Below are positions 48,795 to 58,389 of a DNA stretch of 64,000 nucleotides, one piece after another. A program made the position numbers and the translations under genes. The stretch's first letter is position 1. Every line of letters starts with the position of its first letter. Source of the stretch: Methanosarcina acetivorans C2A (GTDB lineage: Archaea; Halobacteriota; Methanosarcinia; Methanosarcinales; Methanosarcinaceae). Under the pieces are notes generated by a model. That model was not told the origin of the DNA, ran no database searches, and was given only the letters and a program-made list of their open reading frames with translations. Location of the stretch: NCBI RefSeq assembly GCF_000007345.1, contig NC_003552.1:3348001-3412000 (forward strand). The letters run 5' to 3'.

Positions 48795-50099
48795 CTAAAG
48801 CTTAAATGGAGAAAATAATCTGAACAATTCCATAAATGACTTTTGTGGTTTCTTAAGTAAATTTAATCTTCTCATCTGAGTAAGTTTAATCCGATTTTCA
48901 ATTCCTTTGTCAGTTCTAAACTTCTTCTTGTTATCCGTTTTTAGACTTTTTGAATAATAGCTTTCGATAGGGTTATTTGTCGCTGGCGCTCCTGGAAGAT
49001 AATGGAACAAAGTAAGATTTAACCAGTGTTTATTGATCATCCACAATCGTTTTTGAACCTTTTCATCATATGTTCTTATATTTTCCATTAATTTATCAAA
49101 GTTATATTTTGCTTTTTCAAGACTATTACGTGGAAGATTTTCCTTTTTTCTTCTGATTTCAAGCTTTAATTTATGTCTATACTGGCAAAATTCCTTTTTT
49201 GCTTTTTTAATCCATTCTTGATGCTTTTCTTTGTTATTAATTACGTTGAGTTCTTCAGATTGAAGTTTTTGCAGAAATTTAATCTCATTCTCTCTATTAT
49301 AAAATATACTTAATAACCTGTACTTCAAAAGTTCCTGTTCTATCGTTGTGTTCTTTGGAAAATCATTAACAATAAGCTTATTTAAATGCATCAAACAATA
49401 TTGATGGACTAACTTATCCCTAAAAATTTCCTTTAATATATCAGGGTATCTCTTATCAAAATCCGTAACGATAAACACTGGCTCTGATGCATCAAGATTT
49501 TTCTTTAGAAATTTCTTGATGGTTTCTGGACTCTTATCTTTGAAAAGTTCATCTGCTATCGTTCTTTGAGCTTTTGCATCCAGTAAAGTTAAACGGTATT
49601 TCTGACATCTTCCTTCTTTTGGATGTTGTTCGTCATAATGCACCATATGTATATTTTCTGAATATGGAATAGTTTCCTGTTCCATTTCTTTGTAGAATGC
49701 TCTAAAAATCGTGCTTCTTGATCTTGGATATATGAAATCCATTAGATCAGAAATTCCATCATATGAAACGTTATGGTATCTGAGTAACTGGAAAAAATCA
49801 TTGAATGTATCAAAAAGTAAAGTCTTCATATCTTCCCAAAAACTATAATCTTCTTCGTGTGTACTACCACAGTTTGAGCATTTATACCGACCAATGTTGA
49901 TTTCCCCAAGACCGTCTTTGGTATGGGGATTATAGCCATTATGAACCATTGGAGTATTACAAATTGAACAGACGGGAGGAATTTTTCTACGAAAAATTCC
50001 TCGTGTAGTATATTCATAATCGTTTCCAAAACAACCAAAAACGTCTAAGAGAGCATGGAGCTCAGAAAAGTTATTAAGTGTAAGATTTATAGTCACCAT
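48795..50099 (-). CDS. MULE/ISL3-like transposase
   Basis: A 434-aa protein that appears intact. The N-terminal zinc ribbon has CSICNTP and CSNCGST. The DDE set is likely the Asp in VHYDEQHPKEG, the Asp in FIVTDFDKRYPD and the Glu in NNPIESYYSKSL. The CLMH motif after the second Asp is the C/H pair of MULE-type transposases. The family is not assigned more closely. It has the same general architecture as the broken element at 10-11.6 kb but is not a close relative. Confidence 0.8.
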   Translation of the reverse strand: MVTINLTLNNFSELHALLDVFGCFGNDYEYTTRGIFRRKIPPVCSICNTPMVHNGYNPHTKDGLGEINIGRYKCSNCGSTHEEDYSFWEDMKTLLFDTFNDFFQLLRYHNVSYDGISDLMDFIYPRSRSTIFRAFYKEMEQETIPYSENIHMVHYDEQHPKEGRCQKYRLTLLDAKAQRTIADELFKDKSPETIKKFLKKNLDASEPVFIVTDFDKRYPDILKEIFRDKLVHQYCLMHLNKLIVNDFPKNTTIEQELLKYRLLSIFYNRENEIKFLQKLQSEELNVINNKEKHQEWIKKAKKEFCQYRHKLKLEIRRKKENLPRNSLEKAKYNFDKLMENIRTYDEKVQKRLWMINKHWLNLTLFHYLPGAPATNNPIESYYSKSLKTDNKKKFRTDKGIENRIKLTQMRRLNLLKKPQKSFMELFRLFSPFKL

Positions 50100-50138
50100 T
50101 GCTTCTGCCGTAACATCATTACATAATTATAGGATTAT

Positions 50139-50190
50139 AATTTTGTGTAGTGATGTTACACTTACTTTTATCACTAGATTTTGGGACTGA
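50139..50190. repeat. ~50-bp repeat, copy 1 (probable transposon end)
   Basis: TTTTGTGTAGTGATGTTACA and ATCACTAGATTTTGGGACTG flank a short variable piece. The same block recurs at 52071-52120 with few differences. It lies just upstream of the transposase start, where the element end is expected. Confidence 0.55.
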
Positions 50191-50418
50191 GTCGCATAAT
50201 CCTTAGATTGATAAATAATCTGTTATTGAAAGCTAAAACCGGGAAAATAATCAGTAGCAGAAGAGAAAGAGTTGAGAGTCAGCAGAGATAGTGATCCGCC
50301 GACCCCCGGTGCAAGAAGCAAAACCGGAGAACTGGGAACAGTAAACCGGAACCACTGGTAACAACAAACCGGAACTTCCGGTAAGTTAAAGCTATCCGGT
50401 ACAGGTGTTCCGTCTGTG
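50191..50418. other. Intergenic region
   Basis: Includes repeats of CCGGAAC/CCGGTAA (50330-50400) after the secreted protein gene. No gene seen. Confidence 0.3.
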
Positions 50419-51666
50419 TTATCCGTTTATGTTGTCTGTGTTGTTTGTATTGTTTGTGTCCTCCGTCTTTAACTGGTAGAAGTGGTACTCGTATGGTTGC
50501 CAGGTATCTGTAATGGTTCCATCAGCAACGTTCACGGTTCTGTTCTCCCACAAGACATCATACGTCCCGTCTGGCACGCCGGTAATTGTTGCATTATTTG
50601 CCATGCCGTTTGCTTCGGTAAAATCGAGCATACTCGATGATGCAACCAATTTTCTGCCGTCCGTATCCGTGAACATATAAGCAGTAACCGCATCGATTCT
50701 CCCCCCCGGGTCCGAAGTTATACCTGTCCTGCCGCTGGTTACGTTTGTTTCCAGGAGTGTCCGGTTTCCTTCCATAATCCAGGGCCAGACCTGTTCGTAT
50801 TTTGGCTTAAAGCTGGCCCATCCGGTATAGCTGGGAGTATCTTCTGCGTATTTGTAAGCATATGAGAAAACACCCTGCGCCCCGCCCAAAATTCCCATCA
50901 CAATCTGACTTTCATGGCGGTCAGCCACTTTCTGCGTAGTGTTCAGGTCCGGGTCCAGAGCATTCACCTCAGCAGCCTGACCGAAAGCTTCCGTTGTTAC
51001 ATATACTGTTTTTCCCTTATTTTTCCAGTCAGGGGCATTGGCAATAAGATTTCCATATACCCAGGCATGCGGGCGTTCAGGATGAAATTTCGTGTAGGTG
51101 GTGAAGTAACTAACATCTAGGCCCGGAATAAATTCATCATCTTCAGGCCCGGTCTGCATATCCCCTAAATAATCTCCGGCAACCGCATTGGGGAAGTATT
51201 TCTTCATAGCTGTGTTCATTGTGATAAGTGTTGCAGGATTTCCTTCCTCATCAGGGAAATAAACCCCATAGAAATCATCATCAGTAACGCCCATATCCTT
51301 GACCGATTTCCAGAAACTCTCAGAAGTCATTTGCGGGCCGCTCGTCGCTACCAAATATTTCGGAATTCCCAGCTCTTTGCCTCTGTGAATGTTATCGACA
51401 AACTGTTGTGGCGTTATGGAAGTGCTCCATCCGAGGTGGACAAGCGTAGCGTTATCCGTCAAAAATTGAGTACCGGTCTCCCATCCCATCATCCCGTATG
51501 GCGGGGCTGTACCGCGCGGATACGGAAACTCATTATTTGCCGATGGGCCATTATCCGAAGCGTTTTCTTCACCAGATGTCTGTGCTGCAGATGAGCCTAT
51601 AATTAAGGAACAAAGCAGGACTGTTGAAGCTAAAAGTGTTAAGGATAAATTATCCTTATTTTTCAT
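50419..51666 (-). CDS. Secreted protein with a TIM-barrel glycosidase-like domain
   Basis: A 415-aa protein with a signal peptide (SLTLLASTVLLCSLIIGSSAA) and a Ser/Asn/Glu-rich spacer. A globular region follows (about residues 48-390), with motifs such as FVDNIHRGKELGIPKYLVAT, DDDFYGVYFPDEEGNP and HAWVYGNLIANAPDWKN that look like strands of a beta/alpha barrel. A short Ig-like end (DGTYDVLWENRTVNV) and an Asn/Thr-rich tail complete it. No family is firmly recognised; the DEE and TEAF residues could be catalytic. GGGGGTAG precedes the ATG. Confidence 0.7.
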   Translation of the reverse strand: MKNKDNLSLTLLASTVLLCSLIIGSSAAQTSGEENASDNGPSANNEFPYPRGTAPPYGMMGWETGTQFLTDNATLVHLGWSTSITPQQFVDNIHRGKELGIPKYLVATSGPQMTSESFWKSVKDMGVTDDDFYGVYFPDEEGNPATLITMNTAMKKYFPNAVAGDYLGDMQTGPEDDEFIPGLDVSYFTTYTKFHPERPHAWVYGNLIANAPDWKNKGKTVYVTTEAFGQAAEVNALDPDLNTTQKVADRHESQIVMGILGGAQGVFSYAYKYAEDTPSYTGWASFKPKYEQVWPWIMEGNRTLLETNVTSGRTGITSDPGGRIDAVTAYMFTDTDGRKLVASSSMLDFTEANGMANNATITGVPDGTYDVLWENRTVNVADGTITDTWQPYEYHFYQLKTEDTNNTNNTDNING

Positions 51667-52144
51667 CTATTTCTACCCCCCATTTCCCTATCTGATTGTG
51701 TATGTAAGTTATCCAGTGATTATTATAAAATTAGATGATATTTATAATTACAGGAAAACAGTTAATCGAATAGGGTTTTTTTAGAAAGGTAAATAGTGGC
51801 ATGGTGTGAAATTTGGTCATTCCATAATATTCGGTTGATGTTACTTACAAAACTAATTAGCGTTCTCAGTGTTTTTTGCTTCTCGACTAAAGAAGTTCAC
51901 GGAGCAAATTTACTTCGTGTATAAAAGTGCAAAAATTCATTCATAAAAAACTTAATTATGAGCCTATCTTGTCAAATATAATGTACCGTTCACGCTTGAT
52001 TGACTGAGAAAAGGATTCAGGATTCTATTGTGTTGTGTCTTAATATCGTTCCCAAGTTACAAAATAATTTATTTTGTGTAATGATGTTACATTACTTTTA
52101 TCACTAGATTTTGGAACTGACTCAAGGATTGGAGGTGAAAATAA
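51667..52144. other. Divergent intergenic region with repeat copy
   Basis: Promoter region between the secreted protein and the 255-aa gene. It holds the second copy of the ~50-bp repeat at 52071-52120, immediately before the ribosome site of the downstream gene. Confidence 0.4.
52071..52120. repeat. ~50-bp repeat, copy 2
   Basis: Matches 50139-50190 in the same orientation, with blocks GATGTTACA and TTTTATCACTAGATTTTGG. No transposase lies next to it, so it is a solo copy that may now carry the promoter region of the 52145 gene. Confidence 0.55.
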
Positions 52145-52912
52145 ATGGAACAGTTTTTAATGACCCCGGCAGCAGGAAAAAGATTAATAGCAAAAGCTCT
52201 GGTAAAGCATCCAGCAGTAAATGAATCTCTTGCATCCGGAACCATTGTTATAATTGCTGGAACTACAAATGGTTACGTGGCTGAAGAAATATTGTCTTCC
52301 ATAGGTCAAGCAGAAAATTTTTCAAGAAAAAAATTCTTCAGGGGTGTTGTACTTCCTCCTGGCGTTCCCGTAACCAGTTCCGGGCGTATTAAAGATGAAA
52401 CTGGTTTTCCAGGAGATGTCGTAATTAAGGATGGTATCTGGAAGCAGGGAAAAACTATTTTTAACGTTGTGGATGATTTGAAGGAAGGAGACGTGATTTT
52501 AAAGGGTTTTAATGCGTTGAACCTTCCAAAAGGACAGGCAGGCATTTACATCGGAGATCCCCACGGCGGAACTACTGTTGCATCTATTCAGGCAGTTGTA
52601 GGCCGACGTGTCAGACTGATACTTCCTGGTGGACTTGAAAAACGTGTTTATGCTGATTTAAATGATTTAGCACGGAAAGTAAATGCTCCAGGTTCGCATG
52701 GACCTCGTTTATTACCTTTAGCTGGTGAAATTGTCACTGAAATCGAAGCAATTTCACTTCTTACTGGTGCAAATGCAGAACAGATTGCAGGTGGTGGAGT
52801 AAGTGGAGCTGAGGGCGCTATCTGGCTTGCAGTAGATGGAAATGATGAACAGATTGAATCCACAAAGAAATTGTTAAATTCTATTATCAGAGAGCCTAAT
52901 TTTGAGTTTTAA
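52145..52912 (+). CDS. Conserved protein of unknown function, 255 aa
   Basis: A soluble, well-structured protein without a recognised family. It begins [20 protein letters not shown]. Glycine-rich strands include [49 protein letters not shown] and [17 protein letters not shown], the sort of loops that bind a nucleotide or phosphate compound. There is no signal peptide or membrane segment. GGAGGTGA stands seven bases before the ATG. Monocistronic, directly after a solo transposon-like repeat. Confidence 0.75.
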   Translation: MEQFLMTPAAGKRLIAKALVKHPAVNESLASGTIVIIAGTTNGYVAEEILSSIGQAENFSRKKFFRGVVLPPGVPVTSSGRIKDETGFPGDVVIKDGIWKQGKTIFNVVDDLKEGDVILKGFNALNLPKGQAGIYIGDPHGGTTVASIQAVVGRRVRLILPGGLEKRVYADLNDLARKVNAPGSHGPRLLPLAGEIVTEIEAISLLTGANAEQIAGGGVSGAEGAIWLAVDGNDEQIESTKKLLNSIIREPNFEF

Positions 52913-53520
52913 ATGTTGTATCCTTAAATTATTTATCAGAACAAAATCTGTTTGAATGTTCAATACATGATACTTCAATACATTATACTGCAACAGACGA
53001 CGCAAAAGGTAAAACATTGAATAAATTCCAATTCCACTCTGGCATTGAGGAATGATCATGTAAAATAAAACAAATTGGAAGTTGAAGTAAAATAGCGAGT
53101 CACTGTATGACATATAGCTGCAACAAAAGAAATTAAAAAAGCGAAATAATTTTGGGATAAAACAAATACTTTTAATAGGCAAAAAAAGAATATAGAGAGA
53201 TTTAATTGCCTGATAAAGCTTAATGAATCTTTTTTTATAAATTGGACTATTTATAATGAATATTCTTTGATTTTAGCGCTTTTTGAGTCTTTATATTCAA
53301 CGAGAATTAGTTTTATATACATAAAACCCAATTTGGTTCGTTTTATTTCAGGGATTATCCATATTATTAATTATAAATCTGAAAACTGAAATAAATCCAG
53401 ATTTCACTAAAAATTTATAAACAGAACTGCCCAAATATACCTCAACAGAATTATTACCCAGTTAGTAATAAAGTTTCAACCCTGCTTACAAAGAATTTAA
53501 GGTTAAAAAAGGGAGTAGAT
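52913..53520. other. Intergenic region
   Basis: About 600 AT-rich bases. No gene or RNA recognised; the last part is the promoter region of the decarboxylase. Confidence 0.3.
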
Positions 53521-54693
53521 ATGAGAAAAGAGTCTTATGAGTTCCCGCTGGAGGATTTTATTCCAAGAGAAGACTTTAACAAAATCAAGAAATTCTCCCG
53601 GGATAAAGAAACACCATTTCTGGTCATCGATCTTCAGAAAATAGAAAGAAGTTATGAAGAACTTGTAGAGCACATGCCTTTTGCAAAAATTCACTATGCT
53701 GTAAAGGCCAATCCTATGGATAGGGTAGTGCTTGCTCTGAAGGACAAAGGTTCCAATTTTGATGTTGCGACGATTTACGAACTTGATCAGGTGCTGAGAC
53801 TCGGGGTGGAGCCTGAAAGAATAAGCTACGGAAACACCATCAAAAAAGAAAAGGATATAGCTTATGCCTATGAGAAAGGAGTAAGGCTCTTTGTTACTGA
53901 TTCAGAAAGTGATTTAAAAAAATTATCCAGGGAAGCTCCCGGCTCAAGGGTTTTTTTCAGGATCCTTACCGAAAGCGACGGTGCAGACTGGCCCCTTTCC
54001 AGAAAATTCGGGTCTCACCCTGACCTTATATACAAACTTATTCTGAAAGCTGAAAAACTAGGGCTTGAACCCTACGGGCTTTCTTTCCACGTAGGTTCCC
54101 AGCAAAGAGATATCGGACAGTGGGACAATGCAATCTCCAAGTGCAAATACCTTTTTGAAGCAGCAGCCGAAAAAGGAATTCAGCTGAAAATGATCAACCT
54201 CGGGGGAGGCTTCCCCGCAAAATATCAGGCTCAGGCAAACGACCTTGAGACCTATGCCAGGGAAATCCGCCGCTTTTTACACGACGACTTCGGAGAAGAA
54301 CTTCCCGAGATTCTTATCGAACCGGGGAGATCTCTGGTTGCCGATGCCGGCATAATCGTAAGTGAAGTCGTTATGATCTCCAAGAAGGCCAGGTTCAACC
54401 AGTACAAGTGGGTTTATCTTGATATCGGAAAGTTCGGTGGCCTTATTGAAACCCTTGATGAGTGCATCAAATACCCGATTTTCTGTGACAAAAAAGGTTG
54501 TGCAGAAGAGGTGATCCTTGCAGGTCCAACCTGCGACAGCATGGACATCCTCTATGAACACCATAAATACTCCTTCCCCCATACTATGAGAGAAGGAAAC
54601 CGCGCCTACATTTTCACAACAGGAGCCTACACCCAGAGTTACTGTTCTGTGAATTTTAACGGCTTTCCCCCTCTCAAAGCCTATCTAATCTGA
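53521..54693 (+). CDS. Fold-type III PLP decarboxylase, ornithine decarboxylase-like
   Basis: A 390-aa alanine-racemase-fold enzyme. The PLP lysine is K62 in IHYAVKANP. The phosphate region is NLGGGFPAKY and FLIEPGRS-like ILIEPGRSLVADAG. The catalytic cysteine loop is GPTCDSMDIL, and the C-terminal YTQSYCSVNFNGFPP is usual for eukaryote-type ornithine decarboxylases. Product would be putrescine for polyamines; lysine or carboxynorspermidine activity cannot be excluded. GGGAGT lies five bases before the ATG. Confidence 0.88.
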   Translation: MRKESYEFPLEDFIPREDFNKIKKFSRDKETPFLVIDLQKIERSYEELVEHMPFAKIHYAVKANPMDRVVLALKDKGSNFDVATIYELDQVLRLGVEPERISYGNTIKKEKDIAYAYEKGVRLFVTDSESDLKKLSREAPGSRVFFRILTESDGADWPLSRKFGSHPDLIYKLILKAEKLGLEPYGLSFHVGSQQRDIGQWDNAISKCKYLFEAAAEKGIQLKMINLGGGFPAKYQAQANDLETYAREIRRFLHDDFGEELPEILIEPGRSLVADAGIIVSEVVMISKKARFNQYKWVYLDIGKFGGLIETLDECIKYPIFCDKKGCAEEVILAGPTCDSMDILYEHHKYSFPHTMREGNRAYIFTTGAYTQSYCSVNFNGFPPLKAYLI

Positions 54694-54964
54694 AGGGCAG
54701 CTGCCCTTATTCTTTTTTAAGCAGCCTGATGTGCTCCTGATCAAGCAGAGGAAAATTGCAAGTCAGGAGCTCTTAATCCTGCGGGATAGACCGATGACTG
54801 CTACCCTAAACGGGAAATGATGGAGTACTTCGAAAATATATTTTGATATACCCTTAAAAAATATCCTTAAAAAATTCCCGCATCTTCTAAATAATCCTCT
54901 TATCCAAAAGGTTGCAAAAGGTTTATTAAGTAGGTTATAATATATTGCTGAGTGTTATAAAAGA
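54694..54964. promoter_or_regulatory. Region with promoter of ncRNA copy 1
   Basis: After the decarboxylase gene there is no further coding frame. A TATA-like box (TTATAATATATT, 54935-54946) lies ~25-30 bases before the start of the first structured RNA. Confidence 0.5.
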
Positions 54965-55088
54965 TCGTAGATTGAGAGTAATAGGGTTTCCTCTCAATCC
55001 AGGGTTGGATCGCAGGTAGGGACCTCGAGAATAGGGACTCGAACCCTACCTGCCTAAACTAAGGATTAATTAGAACTAAGATTTTTTT
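54965..55088 (+). ncRNA. Structured ncRNA, copy 1
   Basis: A ~95-base block beginning GTAGATTGAGAG (54967) is repeated at 55745. It folds into a 9-bp hairpin (GATTGAGAG/CTCTCAATC) and a second hairpin with outer GGTAGGG/CCCTACC and inner TCGAG/CTCGA, joined by the invariant GGGTTGGATCGCA. Relative to copy 2 the inner stem has a compensatory T-A to C-G change. It has its own TATA-like box and is followed by T-runs (first at 55082-55088), so a ~120-base transcript is likely. There is no coding frame. Confidence 0.65.
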
Positions 55089-55246
55089 AGGCAATTGTAA
55101 TTAAACTAAGATTTTTTTAGGCAATTGTAATTAAACTAAGATTTTTTTAGGCAATTGTAATTAAACTAGATTTTTTTAGGCAATTGTAATTAAACTAGAT
55201 TTTTTTAGGCAATTGTAATTAAACTAGATTTTTTTAGGCAAAATAC
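55072..55246. repeat. Six 29-30-bp tandem repeats, each with a T7 run
   Basis: Units read AACTAAGATTTTTTTAGGCA plus ATTGTAATTA; the last three lack one A. They begin right after ncRNA copy 1. Each TTTTTTT could stop archaeal RNA polymerase, giving a chain of terminators. They have no spacers, so this is not a CRISPR array. Confidence 0.8.
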
Positions 55247-55708
55247 CCAGAAGAAATATACTTCCAAATTAACTTTCAGACTAACTTACTCTTTTTTATA
55301 ATGTATTTATTTTTAATAAACCTTATGACCGTTCTTAAATTCCTAAATTTCTAAATTTATTATATCTTTAATTTAGCTGACAAAGGCAAGAGCAACATAA
55401 ATAATCGTTTTGAAGTTTTTAAAAATCACTTCTTTGATGTCTGCAATATCTACTTTTATCCATTAGAATTGAATAATCAGCTGACTCTTACAGGCTGTGA
55501 GACTAACAAGATAAGTTTCTACATTCAAATATTGTAGTTATTGTTAGAATGGGAATGAATCAATTTGATAGAATAGGTATCGGTAAGATAGAATATCATA
55601 TCTTGAGCATGAGACCTTTACCTTTATTTAATGGCATTGAAAATTTGTTTGCTACAATAATTTTCAATAGCCTCAAAAAAAAAGAGACTCATTGGTTTTT
55701 TTGAGCGG
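55247..55708. other. Intergenic region between the ncRNA copies
   Basis: AT-rich, without a recognised gene. Confidence 0.3.
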
Positions 55709-55740
55709 TTATGATATATATGTCCACATGATTATAAAAT

Positions 55741-55858
55741 AGATGTAGATTGAGGGTTAAAGGGTTTCCTCTCAATCTAGGGTTGGATCGCAGGTAGGGA
55801 CCCCGAGAATAGGGACTCGGCCCCCTACCAACTACTTCTAAGCTAATAGCCGTTTTTT
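55741..55858 (+). ncRNA. Structured ncRNA, copy 2
   Basis: The same layout as the copy at 54965. The first hairpin is GATTGAGGG/CTCTCAATC with one A-U turned to G-U; the linker is identical; the second hairpin has CCGAG/CTCGG inside. A TATA-like box (TTATGATATATA, 55709-55720) precedes it and TTTTTT (55853-55858) follows. The changes between copies preserve pairing, which is the main evidence for a functional RNA. Confidence 0.65.
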
Positions 55859-56023
55859 AATTGTCTTTAAACTGCAACTTATTTTAACTGGGAATCGTTC
55901 AAGAAAATAGAATTACTTCCAAATTATTTTTTCTAGAATTTCCCTCTTTTTCATAATGTTGTTAGCATAAATAAGCCTTATGATTGTTCTTATTTAGCAT
56001 GAAAGTATATGAGGAGATCTTCC

Positions 56024-57268
56024 TCACGTACTCTCTTTTTCTTCATTTCTCGCAATTACGTATATTTCACTCATTATTTTGATCCTTTCATCAACTGAGA
56101 ACATCTCAGTCTCACCTATCTTTCTCTTTTGAATTTCTCCCTTTTTATATCCAGTTTCATCTTCATACATCTCCTCTTTTGTAATCAGATGCCAGATAAT
56201 TGTTGCAATTTTTCTTGCTAGGGCAATAATCGCCTTTGAATGTCCAATCGACTTCTTTTTTCTGTTGAAAAACTCTTTTAACCTGCTATTTTTCGTTCTT
56301 GCTGCTGCCTGGGCAATCTGTGTTAGGATCCACCTTGCTTCCTTAGATCCTCTCTTAGTGATTCTACCGTTATGGTATTTATCCGCTGATTGGTACACCT
56401 TCGGAACTAGGCCAAGCCATGAAGCAAGCTTATCTCCTGAAGAAAAATCTTTGAAATCGCCTATTTCAGCAATAAGAGTTGCTGCTCCAAGTTCTCCTAT
56501 TCCTGGAACAGACATTAAAATTTCCATTTCTTGCTTATGATTTTTATAAGCATAATTGAAAATTTCTTTTTCCAAAATTTTGATTTCATTGTCAAGATGC
56601 TTTATGATATCCAGACAGATTTGAAGCCTGAATGCAGTATCTTGAGAGATTTCTCTGTCCAGAATTTCCCTTATCTGATTACTTTTCTTACGAACATTTG
56701 GAGAAAGGTTTGCAATAATCTGGTCAACGCTTTTACCTGAACAAATTCCTGATAGAATTGCTCTACCACTCTTACCAAAACTATCTGTTAGCACATTCTT
56801 CAGACTAAACATCTCAGGTGCGAGTATGGCGTGAGCTTCATTTTTTATATCTGTTCTTTTTTGTACAAGGTTATGGCGAAGCCGAATACATGAACGAAAT
56901 GTTCTATGGTTTTTTGGGAAAACTCTTGATGGTTGAACCATATTATTCAATGCAAGTTGTGCGATGAATTCGGAATCGATCTTATCTGTTTTTTTGTGTG
57001 TAAACGCCTTCATATCTCGGGCATTTCCAACTATAACAGGTAGATGTTTTATCAACGCATCATAAATCGGAACCCAAAAGTCACTCGTTGATTCACAGGC
57101 AACAACGTCACAGTTCTCTGAGATAACCCAGTTTTTAAAAGCTAATATTTCGTCAGGGGTTCTATAGAAATGTTGTTGCTGTTTTTCACCAGATCTACTG
57201 AGGATTGTAGCAATGAAAAAGAGTTTGTGAATGTCTAAACCACAAGCTTTGTTTATAACCTCAACCAA
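56024..57268 (-). CDS. IS110-family transposase
   Basis: An intact 414-aa bridge-RNA-guided recombinase. The N-terminal DEDD RuvC-like domain shows GLDIHK (first Asp), ACESTSDFW (Glu) and KKTDKIDSEFIA (two Asp). The C-terminal Transposase_20 domain shows PGIGELGAATLIAEIGD and the catalytic serine region QSADKYHNGRITKRGS. Length and order are standard. The last ~35 residues are a charged tail. In the IS110 group the guide RNA lies upstream of this gene. Confidence 0.92.
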   Translation of the reverse strand: MVEVINKACGLDIHKLFFIATILSRSGEKQQQHFYRTPDEILAFKNWVISENCDVVACESTSDFWVPIYDALIKHLPVIVGNARDMKAFTHKKTDKIDSEFIAQLALNNMVQPSRVFPKNHRTFRSCIRLRHNLVQKRTDIKNEAHAILAPEMFSLKNVLTDSFGKSGRAILSGICSGKSVDQIIANLSPNVRKKSNQIREILDREISQDTAFRLQICLDIIKHLDNEIKILEKEIFNYAYKNHKQEMEILMSVPGIGELGAATLIAEIGDFKDFSSGDKLASWLGLVPKVYQSADKYHNGRITKRGSKEARWILTQIAQAAARTKNSRLKEFFNRKKKSIGHSKAIIALARKIATIIWHLITKEEMYEDETGYKKGEIQKRKIGETEMFSVDERIKIMSEIYVIARNEEKEST

Positions 57269-57560
57269 TTTAGATCACCAAATTAGATCACCAAATTAAT
57301 TTGGGCAGTAGAATTGCCTCAAAGGCCAATTTAGCATCCGTGATCAAAGTCACATTTGAGCCTTCGATGGCAATTCACTGGTTAGTTTTATCACGGCTTC
57401 GAAGAACCAAAATAAGTACAACCTTACTGCCAAAGAGAATGATGAGGTTGATCGATAAAAAGGGAAGGAAAAAAACTACTTTCATTTCTTTGTGCATGTT
57501 ATTCGAAGAATTTCATATGCGTTTTATCCGACATCCATATAAAAATTAATTATCAGGGCT
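57269..57560 (-). ncRNA. Probable bridge-RNA region of the IS110 element
   Basis: About 290 non-coding bases precede the transposase start. They contain short inverted complementarities (for example TTCGAAG near 57400 and GCCTTCGATGGC-like segments) and a triplicated AAATTAGATCACC/AAATTAATTTGG motif beside the start codon. IS110-group elements encode a structured bridge RNA in exactly this place. RNA ends and guide loops were not determined. Confidence 0.4.
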
Positions 57561-57591
57561 TGCCGAAGCCCGTATAAACCGTACGACAGGG

Positions 57592-58389
57592 CTATTTGGT
57601 AGCTGTGCCTTTAAAGAAGGTGTAACAAAACGTACCTTCCTGTCCAGCTGCCCGGTAAAGGTCATTAATACCTTTAGTCCACGTTTTTTCGTCGATCATC
57701 TTTAGTTCCAGTGCCTGTTCCCTGACACCTTCGACCATTGCATTGAAAGTGTTTTTCGTGAATCCTTCCACCAGGTCGGGCTTGCTCGAGTCGACGTACA
57801 CCATTCTTGGGGATATACTCACGCTTTTAAAACCGGCTCGATTCAATAGCGGATAGAGTTCCCGACCTATGAGGGAATTACCCCCCAAAAGTTCCTGGAT
57901 GTTGATCAGGCACTTTATTGTTTGCATGGCTTCATCGCTCCTGGGGTAAAAATAGCTTGAGCCGTGATCTCCCTCTATGACAGTTATCGTGCCCTCTTTT
58001 TTGAGTACTTTTTTCACCGACAATAAAGCATCCAGAGGGTTTTTAAGGTGTTCGAGTACAAAACATATGAAAACATGGTCAAAAGTCTCTTCTTCAAAGG
58101 GCAAATCGAAGATATCCGCCACCTGAAAGCTGACATTCGTCACTCCTTCTTTTTCAGTCAGCAATCTGGCTTTTTCGACCGATTCTCCGGAAATATCGAT
58201 GGATGTGATGCTGGCTTTGGGGCTATTCCTTGCCAGTATGACCGTCTGTGCGCCCACACCACAGCCGGCTTCAAGCACTCTGCTTCCAGAAGGATATATA
58301 GTATCATGATGCAGGAGCATAGTCAAAGTACTCGCCTGATCACAGAGCCGAGAATTTTCCCTATCCGAATATCCGTGTACGTAATCCAT
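57592..58389 (-). CDS. Class I SAM-dependent methyltransferase
   Basis: A 265-aa methyltransferase. Motif I is VLEAGCGVGAQTVILA, then SITSIDISGESVEKAR and DIFDLPFEEETFDHVFICFVLEHL. The C-terminal part is helical with a possible substrate cap (MVYVDSSKPDLVEGFTKNTF). The ATG at 58389 has GGTGGAT five bases ahead and is preferred over the TTG at 58401. A putative terpene synthase gene lies ~500 bases upstream on the same strand, separated by a MITE, so a terpenoid or lipid substrate is possible, but the domain alone does not say. Confidence 0.85.
   Translation of the reverse strand: MDYVHGYSDRENSRLCDQASTLTMLLHHDTIYPSGSRVLEAGCGVGAQTVILARNSPKASITSIDISGESVEKARLLTEKEGVTNVSFQVADIFDLPFEEETFDHVFICFVLEHLKNPLDALLSVKKVLKKEGTITVIEGDHGSSYFYPRSDEAMQTIKCLINIQELLGGNSLIGRELYPLLNRAGFKSVSISPRMVYVDSSKPDLVEGFTKNTFNAMVEGVREQALELKMIDEKTWTKGINDLYRAAGQEGTFCYTFFKGTATK

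Noticed and set aside
55072-55246. CRISPR array
   Set aside because: Units are directly adjacent 29-30-bp copies with no unique spacers; no cas genes are in the window.
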